From the NCBI GenBank assembly GCA_014871385.1, contig CM026424.1:1116001-1180000 (forward strand): a stretch of DNA of 64,000 bases, given 5' to 3'. Source of the stretch: Ceratodon purpureus. Taxonomy: Eukaryota; Streptophyta; Bryopsida; Pseudoditrichales; Ditrichaceae. The first letter of the stretch is position 1, and each line of letters starts with the position of its first letter. The notes below the pieces were generated by a model. It saw nothing but the letters and a program-made list of their open reading frames with translations, made no database searches and was not told the DNA's origin. Made by a program: the position numbers and the translations under genes. Shown here one piece after another: positions 40,101-50,494 of this stretch.

Positions 40101-40201
40101 AAATCTACAGGATCATTGATGTCTGTAAGTTTATGTTGTAGTGAGCGAAGTGGATCTGAGGAAATGTCAGTTGTGAGATTATGCATGAAGGCTGGCATCC
40201 C
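37168..40201. other. Upstream region of the ARM gene and spacer
   Basis: A purine-rich tract (37600-37680) and a GTCTG/GGGCGTCTG microsatellite (37735-37772) lie within about 600 bases of the ATG and probably belong to the promoter or 5' leader. The rest shows no gene. Confidence 0.4.
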
Positions 40202-40264
40202 TTTTTTTTTTTTTTTTTTTTTTTGAAGCTAAGGAATTCCATTGCAGAGAAATAGATTACAAGT
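40202..40264 (-). mobile_element. 3' tail of an older, inverted LINE (left part)
   Basis: A run of 23 T at 40202-40224 is followed by GAAGCTAAGGAATTCC and CATTGCAGAG. Read on the minus strand this is ...CTCTGCAATGGAATTCC...CTTC-poly(A). It resembles the 3' end of the intact LINE beside it (TTTGCAATGAAATCG...CTCC-poly(A)). The sequence resumes at 47233 after the younger LINE. Confidence 0.6.
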
Positions 40265-40761
40265 GAGGGTTCTACATGTTTTACATGAATAGTGTTCTAC
40301 ATTTTAAAAAAGGGTTCAACAAAGAATTCAGTGGGTATACATCAGTGTGCCCCTAATTTGATCCTGTGCAATTGTATCCTGAGTGCAGATCACCATGAAT
40401 AGATTCCATTGCATACATTGAAATTTTGAATAGGGTGTTGCAAACTTCTGCACGGCTGACTTCTGGACAGCTCCGAGCGTAGTGAGACCGCGAGCCTTGA
40501 TCTCGCTTGATCGCCTCTAAGCTAATGCTTAAGCACTCACTTTGCGTTGTTTTTGAGATGTGCATCATGTGTTTGGCTTGATACTGGGTATCGCTGCCCC
40601 ATTGTGTGCGTCTCAGCTGCCTCAAACCCTTTTCCCCGAGAGGTTAGGGTTCCTTAAACCCTAATCTAGTGATTAGGACTAATTAGGGTCGACTAATCTC
40701 CGTTCCTGGAGAGTACTGTTTGCTAGCTGCAGTTCTTTGGCGTATTCGCGGCCCCACACGG

Positions 40762-42744
40762 ATGGAGTCGTATAGAGATGCCCTCATGCGTGAGAACTCT
40801 GGCAAGTCACGGAGTAGGGTTACGGGCTCTGTTCCTCGTGGCCCTGACCGTCCTGTGGCTTGCGACTCTTCTCTCACGCATCCCCCCATTTGCCACCGTA
40901 TCAGCGAAGCAGGTCCACTTAATCCGTATCAGGCGGAGGATGGCGAGAAACTTCCCCCGGGCTTCAGCCGGAACTATCACGGGCTCCTAATGCGGTGCAT
41001 CACGGCTGCCCCGGCTCTTGATCTTGGCGTAGTGGGGACTGAAGCCGGTCTGCTTAGAGACCACACGGTGGTGGCCAGTTTTCTTGGTAAGAAAATCCCC
41101 GATCATGCAATTGCCGACTGGATTCAATTGATTAACAAAGAGTTGAGATTTCAAGGTATTGCTTTCAAAATGGATATGAGCCGTGGCTTCATCTTCTTGT
41201 CTTCCATTAACGTCCAAGTTACAAGGAAGATCCTGGCCATGACTCCCCATGAAACCCCATGGGGCAAGTGTATTTACCAGGAATGGATCCCTGGATTTGA
41301 CCCAGACGACCCATCCGGCCTCAGGATACCAACTTGGATTAGCTTAATCAAGCTACCGCACGAGTTTAAGCCCTTAGAAGGATTTATTGCCTCCTCCCTG
41401 GGCCCGGTCTATGAAGCAGACGGCATTAACGGCAAGCTCAGAGACCCACGCTTCTGCGTGGGATTGGATGTAACTGCAGGATGGCCCTCGGCCATCAAGA
41501 TCGATGGTCTTGAAGGGAAATCGAGTGTTGTTCTTGTTAACTATGAGCAGGTTCCGGTTCGTTGCCGCTTCTGCTTCTCGCTCAGCCACAAAGTCTCCGA
41601 CTGCGTGGCGCTTAAACTCAATGGAGCTCAACGATTGGGACCTCTTGAGGGAAGACCTAGCCATGGTGGCCACGACAGGCCGGTGCAACGACGGCCTCCT
41701 CCTAGGCCACAGCAGGCTCCGAAGGCTCCTCACGGCCCTCCTCCTCCCTCTCGACCACAAGCCCGACCACCGCCGAGGCCCAATCCGAGACCTCCTCGAA
41801 GCAACCCGGGATGCGACCAGGACGGATTTACTCTGGTCACTAGGAGGAGAAACAGCAAGCCCCCCCATCCAGAAAAGAGCCCAAGATCACCGGAGGCCCC
41901 AAGTAAGCCAAGGCAAGCGCCGAGAGGTGCTGGAGCGTCGAATAGAACCCGTAAAACCCCTCAGCCTCCGACTCTTGCTCAGTGGCTCCCAGAGCCCCTC
42001 AGGCCCTCTGAGGAGCAGGCTCCTCCCCCGGCTCTTCTCACGTCCGAACAAGTCATGCAGATGTTAGACTCTCCCTGCGTTTCGGACACTGAGAGAGGTG
42101 ACTCAATGACCTGGTCCCCTGGACGATATGGAAGATACCCAGGGACCAAGCGTCCAATCCAACCTTCCAGCCCCCACAAGAAGAAATCCCCAGGTGGCGG
42201 TCCCCAACCTTGTCCCGACCCCCCCCAGCCAGGTCCTTCTCCCTGCGAGCCTGTTCCCTCGCTTGAAGCTACTCCCCCACCGGTCAGGTACTTGGATTCT
42301 CCAACCAAAATTAGAATTATTTTCGATAAGCCTCCTGCTGAAGCCTTTAGGGTCCTGGAAGAGGAAGGTGTGATTAACTCTCCAAGCAATTCCAGTCCCA
42401 GTGCCTCTTCCTCATCTTATGTGCCCACGGTATCCTTAGGGGCCTCTGATCTACCCTTTCCAGCTCGATGCTCAGCGCCCTCCAGGACTTCAAGTCCAAG
42501 CCAGGACCCAGCTCGGAGGAGTGGCGACAGTAGGCAGGCCGAGCCCCTGTCTGATTCCTCCAGCATGGATTCTATCCCACACTCGGTGCGTCTCGCCTCC
42601 CAAGAACCGGTCGAATGCTCTGACCAATGCCCGGAGGAGCAAGACCCCAGCCCTGCTAGCAAGATTCGTGCCCTGGGACTAGCGGCGGCATACAAAGCAA
42701 GGTGGCTTGAGCTAAACCGCCGGCTTGACTCAGCAGCGACTTAA
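40762..42744 (+). CDS. LINE ORF1 protein (nucleic-acid binding, CCHC knuckle)
   Basis: 660 residues from the ATG at 40762; the frame is open a little further upstream but without ATG. The N-terminal third resembles the DUF4283-type domain of plant L1 ORF1 proteins (WIQLINKELRFQGIAFKM, WISLIKLPHEFKPLEGF). A single zinc knuckle CRFCFSLSHKVSDC (CX2CX4HX4C) follows at about residue 270. The C-terminal half is strongly Pro-, Ser- and Arg-rich and probably disordered. In L1 elements ORF1 coats the element RNA and escorts it to the nucleus. It ends 44 bases before the ORF2 ATG. Confidence 0.93.
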   Translation: MESYRDALMRENSGKSRSRVTGSVPRGPDRPVACDSSLTHPPICHRISEAGPLNPYQAEDGEKLPPGFSRNYHGLLMRCITAAPALDLGVVGTEAGLLRDHTVVASFLGKKIPDHAIADWIQLINKELRFQGIAFKMDMSRGFIFLSSINVQVTRKILAMTPHETPWGKCIYQEWIPGFDPDDPSGLRIPTWISLIKLPHEFKPLEGFIASSLGPVYEADGINGKLRDPRFCVGLDVTAGWPSAIKIDGLEGKSSVVLVNYEQVPVRCRFCFSLSHKVSDCVALKLNGAQRLGPLEGRPSHGGHDRPVQRRPPPRPQQAPKAPHGPPPPSRPQARPPPRPNPRPPRSNPGCDQDGFTLVTRRRNSKPPHPEKSPRSPEAPSKPRQAPRGAGASNRTRKTPQPPTLAQWLPEPLRPSEEQAPPPALLTSEQVMQMLDSPCVSDTERGDSMTWSPGRYGRYPGTKRPIQPSSPHKKKSPGGGPQPCPDPPQPGPSPCEPVPSLEATPPPVRYLDSPTKIRIIFDKPPAEAFRVLEEEGVINSPSNSSPSASSSSYVPTVSLGASDLPFPARCSAPSRTSSPSQDPARRSGDSRQAEPLSDSSSMDSIPHSVRLASQEPVECSDQCPEEQDPSPASKIRALGLAAAYKARWLELNRRLDSAAT

Positions 42745-42788
42745 GCCATAAGCCTTTCAGGCTCCTCACCCTTAACCATTTGTTATCC

Positions 42789-45700
42789 ATGACATTGAAC
42801 CTATATACACTTAACATCCGAGGTCTCAACAACCCGGACAAAGTTGCTCGATTTAAACAGTACCTCAGAACGCTCAACCCCAAACCAGATATTCTCCTTT
42901 TGCAGGAGCACAAACTAAGGGGTGATAAAGCTGCTGAGCTTGGCCGCTGTATAGATAGCAGCATGTTATACTTTTACAATGAAGCAGAGGAGGGCTACCG
43001 GCATGAAGGCTCTGATCCTGGTGCTGGGAAAGGAGGCACAGCCGTCTTTGTCCACCACAAATGGAGTGCGCAAGTCTGCTCTAGCGGAAGCCTCTTCCGT
43101 GGCCGAGGACTTTGGATTGTACTCCAAGATGTCCCGGGCGGCCCCTTAGGCATCCTCAACGCCTATGCCCCCAATGACCAGCAGGCGCGAAGAGCCTTCT
43201 GGCAGACGATTCAGGCCGAGCTACCGAAAGACTGCAGGTGGATCTGTGGAGGGGATTTCAACATGGTGGAATCCCCTCATGACAAATCCTCTTGTTGCAG
43301 CAGGCTCATTTCCCCCTCGGAACTTCTAATGTGGGAGGCCACGAAGATCAGCCTCAATGTTTCGGATAAATTCAACTCTAACAGAGGGCTGCGGTACTCT
43401 TGGGAAAATGGCCAAGAAGGTGAGCTCAGAATCCTAGCCCGCTTAGATAGGTTTTATACCTTTAATGACCACCCTCTCTCGGCTGCCGCATCCATCGCCA
43501 CTTACTCTATCAGAGGAGATTGCACCCTCTCGGATCACTTACCGGTCCACTTAGCGATCAATCTCAGTGAAGAAGAGCGCAAGCGCCCAACGTGGAAAAT
43601 GAACACCAGGTATTTAGACGACACAGCGAATGAGATCAAGGAGCTCTGGGAAGCCCAGCCCCGGCATCACTCCTTCTTTGCGAAGTTACGGAAGGTAATC
43701 GCCTTTTACAAATCCTACTGCAAGCGGAAGGCCGAAGAGCATAGAAAGCTGGAGAACGACCTCAACGGAAAGTTAACAGACGCCATGGAGCGGCTCCACA
43801 GGGAGCCTCAATCTAGGACCCTGCAGATGGAGATCGCGACGGTCAAGCTGCGCCTGGCTGGCCTGCTGGCTAGCAAGACAGAAGGAGCTCGGATTCGCTC
43901 TCGTGTTCGCTGGAAAGACCGTGGAGATGATTGTAACTCAGATTTCTTCAGCTGGGTTCGGGAGCGTCCAAAATCCACAGTCATTACCCAATTGAAGGAT
44001 AAAAATGGTACCCTTTTTAATCAGGAACCTCACCTTAGCAGCATAGCAAAGGACTATTATGCGGAATTGTACTCTGCCCCTCCGGATCCTGACCCCGCAG
44101 TGGTCAATCGGGTCCTCGACTCAATTCCAAGTCGTGTCACTCCTGCTATGAACCGGGGGCTAGGTATCGAGCTCACTCAGGAGGAGCTTCATAGAGCTGC
44201 GAAGTTGTTGGCGAAAGAGAAGGCGCGGGGCCCTGATGGGATTGCAATTAATTTCTACACGTTGCACTGGAAAATGCTAGGCCCAGAGTTTTTAGACATG
44301 ATTAATCGGGCCTTGCAACAAGGGCACCTTCCGCCTGGAATGACCCGAGGATTGATTTCTCTTATTTTTAAAGCTGGGCCGAGGGAGGATCTTGCCAACT
44401 GGCGTCCGATCACTCTCCTCAACACCTCATACAAAATCCTAGCGAAGGCACTGCAACTGAGGATTAAACCCCTCCTCTCGGAGATAATTGATCCAAATCA
44501 GACGGCCTTCGTCCCAATGCGCTCGATCTTGGACAACGTCCTTGTAGCTAACGAAACGATCAACATTGCCAAGCGAACAGGTCAGCCCCTGTTATTTCTA
44601 AAAGTGGACTTTCGCAAGGCCTTCGATAAGGTGGACTGGAATTTCCTTTTCCAATGCCTTCAAAGGTTTGGATTCTGCGATTACTACATTAGTTTAGTCA
44701 GGCTCCTCTTCACTGGAGCCACAGCAGCGGTCAATTTCAACAGGAACAGCACCGACCTCTTTCCCCTCCGCCGAGGAGTCCGGCAGGGCTGCCCTTTGGC
44801 GCCGTCCCTGTTCATCATCGTGACCGAAGTACTCAACATTCTGATCAAGAAGGCCGAGGCCCAAGGTGACATTAAGGGTATCAATATTCCCCACTCATCT
44901 CAGACCCAAATTCTATCGCAATTTGCTGATGATACAACGGTATCCATTGACATCAGTGATAATTCCTCCATTAGAAGGCTCATTGGCATCCTCGAAGATT
45001 TCAAGAGCGCTTCCGGTCTTGAGATTAACTGGCTGAAAAGTCACGCCTTCTGGCTGAGCTCCTCCCCGAAACCCGATTGGCTGGATCAATTCGGTTGGCA
45101 GTGGGCTGAAGAAGGAGACCTAGGCAAACTCCTAGGTACCCCCTTCGGCATCGACCCTTCAACTGACAGCATTGACCAGTTCTTATTTGAGAGAGTCTCC
45201 TCTAAACTTTCTTTCTGGACTTCCCAGCGTCTCTCTCTTGCTGGTCGAGCTCTTATAGTTAAGCAGGTCCTTCTATCTTCACTCTGGTACTTTGTCTCCG
45301 TCTGGCAAGGCTCAGTTAAAATCCTTGCTAAAATTCGGAGCCTTCTGCGCAATTATCTGTGGTCTGGTAAAGAATTTACTGCTAGAGCCCGTGTCAGCTG
45401 GGTGGACTGCTGCGTAAGGAGAAAAGCTGGAGGCCTTAGCCTGATTGATCCTGCGATAACGACTTCTGCCCTGCTTGGTAAATGGATAACTGTGGCTTAT
45501 GCTCCGGGGAGTTCCAATTTGCAAGCCATCCTCCGCCACAAGCTGTGGGCATGCAACCCAAGCAAGCACTCAGGTTGGCCGGCAAACCCAGCTTGGGGGC
45601 TGGTTACCTCCCACACCTCGGTCCCTGGCTCCAAATCCTGGAGCAAAATCCACCTCGCCTGGAGGAAGCTAAACGGGAAAATCAGGTGGAAACCCCCGAC

Positions 45701-47093
45701 AGAGCCGGCTGCCACCCTTCAGATTTCCCTCTGGTGGGATTGTAGGTTCAAGGCAGGCTCCTTTGATATCTCCATCGACCAGGCCCGCGACTTCTACATC
45801 AGAGGGATTAAATCCATTGGCGACATCTGGGACTCGAACCATAGGCATGTCAAGTCTGACCCCCAACTGATTGAAGATTTCGATCTCTCTCCGGAGGAAT
45901 GCAGGAAACTTCGACCCCTCCTCCAGGACTGCGAAGTTTCTCATGGGCAGCGACTCAGAGCTGACCCCTCGACCATCTCACCGGGTGAATGGATTGGGGG
46001 TTTCCGCACCCACAACCTCACAGACCCCGACTTTGTGATCCGCACGACAGCGGATTGGTGCCCATCGCTGCTTGCAGACCGGTGGGGATTGCGTCATCCT
46101 CCCGCACATATCCCCATTTACCTGGTTGGTGCGTCCTCGAAACTCCTCATGGCAGATTTAGACCCGGACAGATATGACTCTCTCGCTGAGTGGAGAGGCT
46201 CCTTCAAGAAAGTCCGTGTCGCTCAGATTGATAAGCGGAAGAACTCCAAAGAGGAGCACCTTTATTATTTTGGAGAAGTAGGCAAGCTTGACGGGATCGA
46301 CCCAGCATGCTGGACCTGGAGTGATAACACTCCGCTGCTCATGTACAGCGCCCAAAAAGGGAGAGAACTCCTTGCCGCGAACCAGGAACTTCAGAAACCG
46401 ATCGCTGTTAAATGGCGTGATGAAGGAAGCCCAAGCTGCGCCCTTGACTGGAAGGAGGTTTGGAAGAAAATTAGAGCCAAGAAAGAAGCAGCGTTTATGT
46501 GGTCCCTTTGGCACAAGGCGGTAGCGACTAATACTTGGAGAGGGAAATATAACCCCCAGGTGGATCAAAATTGCCAACTCTGTACAGACCATTGCCCAGA
46601 AAGTTACACCCATTGCTTCTTCGAATGCAGGCATGCGAAGCAAGTCTGGAGCTTTAGCTTCCAGATCATCCACTGGCTTCAAAAGGGTAAACGGAATCTG
46701 ACCCCCCCGCAGAAGTTCTCATTTCACCAATGTCTCTTTGGTAAGCATGTTAGAATTAGAAAGAAAGGCATTATGAAACTATGGTCCCTCCTTAGAGGCA
46801 TAGCATTGTGGTGCATTTGGCTTAGTAGAAATAGGGGTAGCTTTGATGGCGCGTGCTGGCCTGGCAGCCAGTGCAGACAGTTCATTTGGGAAGGGCTCCT
46901 TGACTACGGTAGGATAGCATGGAAACAAGCCCTTAAGGATATTAAAAGAGCTAATTTGGATGCTCAAAAACAGAGCACCCTCAGAGCCTTTGACGCCATT
47001 TGGATGTGCAAAGGCATCCTTGGGACCAGGAATGACCAGCAAGTGAAATGGAACTTACTGCCTCCTCCTGGCATCCTCACGAATTGGTTGTAG
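42789..47093 (+). CDS. LINE ORF2 protein: AP endonuclease and reverse transcriptase
   Basis: 1434 residues. The apurinic-type endonuclease occupies about residues 1-255, with LNIRGL, LLQEHKL, GGDFNMV and SDHLPV carrying the expected Asn, Glu, Asp and Asp-His residues. The reverse transcriptase spans roughly 470-760: LISLIFKAG, NWRPITLLN, KVDFRKAFDKVDW, GVRQGCPLAPSLF and the catalytic FADD at about 712-715. Near residue 1262 a zf-RVT motif begins (CQLC...HCFFEC), with a conserved Trp-rich tail after it. I see no RNase H domain. All catalytic residues are present and the frame is intact, so it could be functional. It nicks target DNA and primes reverse transcription there. Confidence 0.97.
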   Translation: MTLNLYTLNIRGLNNPDKVARFKQYLRTLNPKPDILLLQEHKLRGDKAAELGRCIDSSMLYFYNEAEEGYRHEGSDPGAGKGGTAVFVHHKWSAQVCSSGSLFRGRGLWIVLQDVPGGPLGILNAYAPNDQQARRAFWQTIQAELPKDCRWICGGDFNMVESPHDKSSCCSRLISPSELLMWEATKISLNVSDKFNSNRGLRYSWENGQEGELRILARLDRFYTFNDHPLSAAASIATYSIRGDCTLSDHLPVHLAINLSEEERKRPTWKMNTRYLDDTANEIKELWEAQPRHHSFFAKLRKVIAFYKSYCKRKAEEHRKLENDLNGKLTDAMERLHREPQSRTLQMEIATVKLRLAGLLASKTEGARIRSRVRWKDRGDDCNSDFFSWVRERPKSTVITQLKDKNGTLFNQEPHLSSIAKDYYAELYSAPPDPDPAVVNRVLDSIPSRVTPAMNRGLGIELTQEELHRAAKLLAKEKARGPDGIAINFYTLHWKMLGPEFLDMINRALQQGHLPPGMTRGLISLIFKAGPREDLANWRPITLLNTSYKILAKALQLRIKPLLSEIIDPNQTAFVPMRSILDNVLVANETINIAKRTGQPLLFLKVDFRKAFDKVDWNFLFQCLQRFGFCDYYISLVRLLFTGATAAVNFNRNSTDLFPLRRGVRQGCPLAPSLFIIVTEVLNILIKKAEAQGDIKGINIPHSSQTQILSQFADDTTVSIDISDNSSIRRLIGILEDFKSASGLEINWLKSHAFWLSSSPKPDWLDQFGWQWAEEGDLGKLLGTPFGIDPSTDSIDQFLFERVSSKLSFWTSQRLSLAGRALIVKQVLLSSLWYFVSVWQGSVKILAKIRSLLRNYLWSGKEFTARARVSWVDCCVRRKAGGLSLIDPAITTSALLGKWITVAYAPGSSNLQAILRHKLWACNPSKHSGWPANPAWGLVTSHTSVPGSKSWSKIHLAWRKLNGKIRWKPPTEPAATLQISLWWDCRFKAGSFDISIDQARDFYIRGIKSIGDIWDSNHRHVKSDPQLIEDFDLSPEECRKLRPLLQDCEVSHGQRLRADPSTISPGEWIGGFRTHNLTDPDFVIRTTADWCPSLLADRWGLRHPPAHIPIYLVGASSKLLMADLDPDRYDSLAEWRGSFKKVRVAQIDKRKNSKEEHLYYFGEVGKLDGIDPACWTWSDNTPLLMYSAQKGRELLAANQELQKPIAVKWRDEGSPSCALDWKEVWKKIRAKKEAAFMWSLWHKAVATNTWRGKYNPQVDQNCQLCTDHCPESYTHCFFECRHAKQVWSFSFQIIHWLQKGKRNLTPPQKFSFHQCLFGKHVRIRKKGIMKLWSLLRGIALWCIWLSRNRGSFDGACWPGSQCRQFIWEGLLDYGRIAWKQALKDIKRANLDAQKQSTLRAFDAIWMCKGILGTRNDQQVKWNLLPPPGILTNWL

Positions 47094-47189
47094 TTGTGTG
47101 TCTTTGTCCAGAAGTCCTGTCCTCGCCCTGGGCTTTTGCCCGATGAGGGTTGTATCTTGTTACTTTGCAATGAAATCGTTCATTTGCTC

Positions 47190-47222
<33 letters not shown>

Positions 47223-47232
47223 GATTACAAGT

Positions 47233-49203
47233 CAAGGGGGAGACCCCAGGACACAGTTACCAAAAGATGAGCGGACTCGAACAAGGCATAGGCTGCCAAC
47301 CTTTGGGGGTTGAAGTTCCAAATGGACCACCACAGTTGGTGAAGAAATTATGCTACAGCACTTTAGAGTTTAGACGTCTAGACACCTGAATTCCAAACAC
47401 TCAGGTTAACTTAACTTACTTGATGAAGCCTACGAGGTTGCCAAACCAAATTTTACCGTAAAGTCAGCACAAGGTGATTTGGAATGAGATTCTACTCTGA
47501 ATGTCATCATCATTGCCAGGTGCATCCCTGTACACCATTCAGAGCTGATTTGTTACATTTTCAGTTTTTATTGGATGATAATTTATATAAAGCCCTGAGT
47601 ACTGCCAGTAATGTGATTCTACACCTTGTCATCAGGAAAAAATGAGACATGAAACTGTTAAGTTATCTGTAAACTAGCAAACATGCTTGATATTGCTTTG
47701 TCATAAATGGAGCAAAATGGTTAAATACACAAGATTGAATGTAGTATTGATGTATACATTAAACCCCTATGGTCCTAAGATTGTGAACCTCACCATGTCT
47801 TTGCATCTCAGTGCTCACAATGAAACTCTAGGCACAGAAAGCTCAGGAAACACTTTAGAATTTTCAGAAACCTCTGGGCACAGAAAACTCCATAAACTTT
47901 ACAAATAATTCCAAACTGTTCCCTCGCAAACTCTCTTAGTTTCTTAGTGCCTTAGGAACTATCATGCAGTGTTCCTTGGTTTATGTTCTTTTCCACATGT
48001 TGTTTTTTTTGGTTTCTAACAATGTACAAATGCACAAACTAGCCTCATTTGACAAGAAAAAATTTGGTTTCTTCCAAAGACCAACATGAACCAAGTGTTT
48101 GTTTCTTCTCTTTAATTATAGATTATCCATATCCAAAGTTGTCAACTACAAAGTTTGCTACCTCCGAGTTGAAAAATAGATATATGTAAAATAATTTAAT
48201 TGATCTATTTGAAAAGTAATTAAAATCTTCTATTTTCTTTTGTGGATAACCTTTTTTTAAATTTCTAAAAATCTTGATTATTCAATTTATGAATTATTTT
48301 TTGCTGAGCCTATTATATGCATGTGATAATTTAGCTATAGATCTATAAAAAGTATCTACAAACACACCTTCAAAATCTCAAAGTTCAAGAAGAGTGATCA
48401 CACCATACTCATTCAATAATATTATATGCAAAATAGATCTGAAGGTCAAAAATTTCAAACTTCCATGTTGATTTTAATTTTTCAATAAGCACAAGTAATT
48501 AATATTATTCATGCAATATAATAATCTTAGTATGTGTTTAAAAAGGCACGTAAATTCTCTTGAAGACACAAATTTGGAATAAAGGTTGAACTTTTATGAA
48601 ATAATTGTTAGTATGTGAATCTTAATGACGTTAAAATTATTGCTAATTCACAAATGCCTATGCCATGCTATGAAAAGACCAATGGATATGAGAGATGGTG
48701 ATGATTTTTGACAAAAATCATGTAGCCATATACATGGTGGTATCCAAATGAAAATTAGTTACTCTTGCACTCAATGAATAGTGGTAGTTCATTCATGATT
48801 AGGTGATAATAGGCTGGTCTAGTGGACCAATGGTGGTCATTCCAATATCCTTCAAAAATACATAACTAATTCAATTTTTATCAAAAAATAAAAAATGACT
48901 TGAAGTACATTGATTTCAAAACCTTCTTTTCTTTCAATCAAAAACATTTTGTATTTCACACAATATCTACAATAGGTAGCATTCCTTATTCTGGTGGTCA
49001 TAAGAACGTGGTTTACCTTTGTGTGCCTGTAACTTGTAAGACACTAAATTCAAAGATTATAAACATGTTCAAACATTCATTTACCCCACTGTATATCTCC
49101 ACAAGATCCATTAACAGAGCCCATTGGAGAAGACATACATTAGCAAATTATGGCAGAAATTTGCAATTATTGATCAGTTTATATTCCATTAGCAATTTGG
49201 CAC
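47233..49203. other. Continuation of the older LINE fragment, then spacer
   Basis: The first 50-60 bases continue the inverted LINE tail begun at 40202. AGGCTGCCAACCTTT at 47290 loosely resembles AGGCTGGCATCCCTTT at about 40191-40206 and may be its eroded target duplication. The rest is AT-rich without a recognised gene. Confidence 0.4.
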
Positions 49204-49205
49204 TA

Positions 49206-50492
49206 CAGTCTGCCCTCTATAAATGTTAACCCTTGGAGTAGACCAAAGTTAACATTTATGGAGGTGTTAACAATTAACAATTGTAAGATAGATTTTTTGA
49301 GCAATATACAAATCTTAACCCCTAAAGTTCTGAGGGTATTCAAAACTGCCTCAAAACAGCCCCTCTTCAAAGCAAGGTGGATTTTGCAAATTTGAGGTCC
49401 TCTTTAGTACATCTAACTGTAAGATCTTGTAGCTAACTTCTATGTCTACATGTCCACCAAATCTCATACACTCATTCCTCACCAATTGCAAGATCGTAAC
49501 GTTCAAAGTAGAAAAACAAGTTCTTTTTCCCTGAAAAAAAAAGGGGACATCAGAGTTTTGAAGGCCCAAAAAACCATTTTTTAAAGTAGATATGGAATGA
49601 GTCTCTCCATGTGATTGTTCCTAAGTGAGTTAGGTACATGTCCAAAAACAATCATATTCAAAAACATTGTGGAAGGTTTCAAAAAAATTATTTTCCGCAA
49701 AGGGGTATGTTGAAATTCACATACAAAGGCCGTTTTTTTGACAATAAAAATAGCATATGAAAAATTCTTGGATTGAAAATCCGAACAGTGGAAACATGCT
49801 CTACTGCCTTCTCTATACATAGAAATTTTTATTTTTGAAAAATATCAAAATCTCAATTTTTGGTGGAATTTCAAAGTTTCGTCTTTGGGCAGATTTTTGC
49901 AGATCTTCGTAATTTTGGGCAGTTTTGGGTAGAATTTGCTGCATTCACAGTGGCTTAGAAAATTTCAGCAGCTGCATAACAAACAACGTTTGACACTTAA
50001 ACCTTCATAACTTTTGATCCGGATGTCGGAATTGAAAAATAAAAATATGCACACGGAGCTCTCGGAATGGCACACCTCCATTTAAAATTTCAAAAAATCT
50101 CGATCTAAATTGAAGTCATAGGTACATGCCCAAAATCCAAAATAGCCCCCAGTGGGCTACTTGTCCTTTAAGGGTTAACATTTATAAATATAAGCAACTG
50201 TGAAGAGTCCTTCTGAGAGAAAACCATTCATGAAATTGCAAACCGAATCAAAACTTTATTCAATATCAAGTAATGTGTAGAGAAACAGGAATGTGTAGTT
50301 TTTATTATCCATATTATGGTTGTATTTCACTTGTTAACATTTACAGAGTCAAATTTACAAAGAAGGGAGTACCATTTTGTTAACAGTTAACACATTTAGC
50401 ATTCATAGTGTGCAATATGTAGGGAGTAGAAGAAAGTTAACATTTAGAGAAGGTTAAGAATTATGAGTGTAACATCTATAGAGGGTGGACTG
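49206..50492. mobile_element. Pogo/Emigrant-like element interrupted by a TTAA element
   Basis: Starts CAGTCTGCCCTCTATAAATG. The right end on the other strand is CAGTCCACCCTCTATAGATG, 17 of 20 bases alike, with TA directly outside both ends (49204-49205, 50493-50494). CAGT...CCTCTATAAAT is the end type of Emigrant/Lemi1 pogo-like elements of plants. Removing the nested copy F leaves about 430 bases rich in GTTAACATTTA motifs, so it is MITE-sized and without coding capacity. Confidence 0.75.
49319..50174. mobile_element. TTAA-flanked element (copy F), nested
   Basis: TTAA at 49315-49318 and 50175-50178. The ends are CCCCTAAAGTTC and, on the other strand, CCCTTAAAGGAC. It lies wholly inside the pogo-like element at 49206-50492, so it arrived later. 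It is closely similar to copy G in reverse orientation, with long stretches differing at only a few bases. Confidence 0.75.
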
Positions 50493-50494
50493 TA

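Larger units (their letters stand above)
40265..47220 (+). mobile_element. Apparently full-length L1-type LINE retrotransposon
   Basis: About 6.96 kb, flanked by the direct repeat AAATAGATTACAAGT (40250-40264 and 47218-47232, the first three A of the right copy merging with the tail). A 5' untranslated region of about 0.5 kb, two long open ORFs and a 30-base poly(A) at 47191-47220 complete the structure. Both ORFs lack stops or frameshifts and the target duplication is perfect, so the insertion is young. The GC content contrasts sharply with the AT-rich neighbourhood. Confidence 0.95.

Noticed and set aside
41374-42964. Several antisense and alternate-frame open frames inside LINE ORF1
   Set aside because: They follow from the high GC and Pro/Arg bias of ORF1.
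48900-49229. 109-residue open frame next to the pogo-like element
   Set aside because: It runs into the transposon end and has no recognisable similarity; likely chance in AT-rich DNA.
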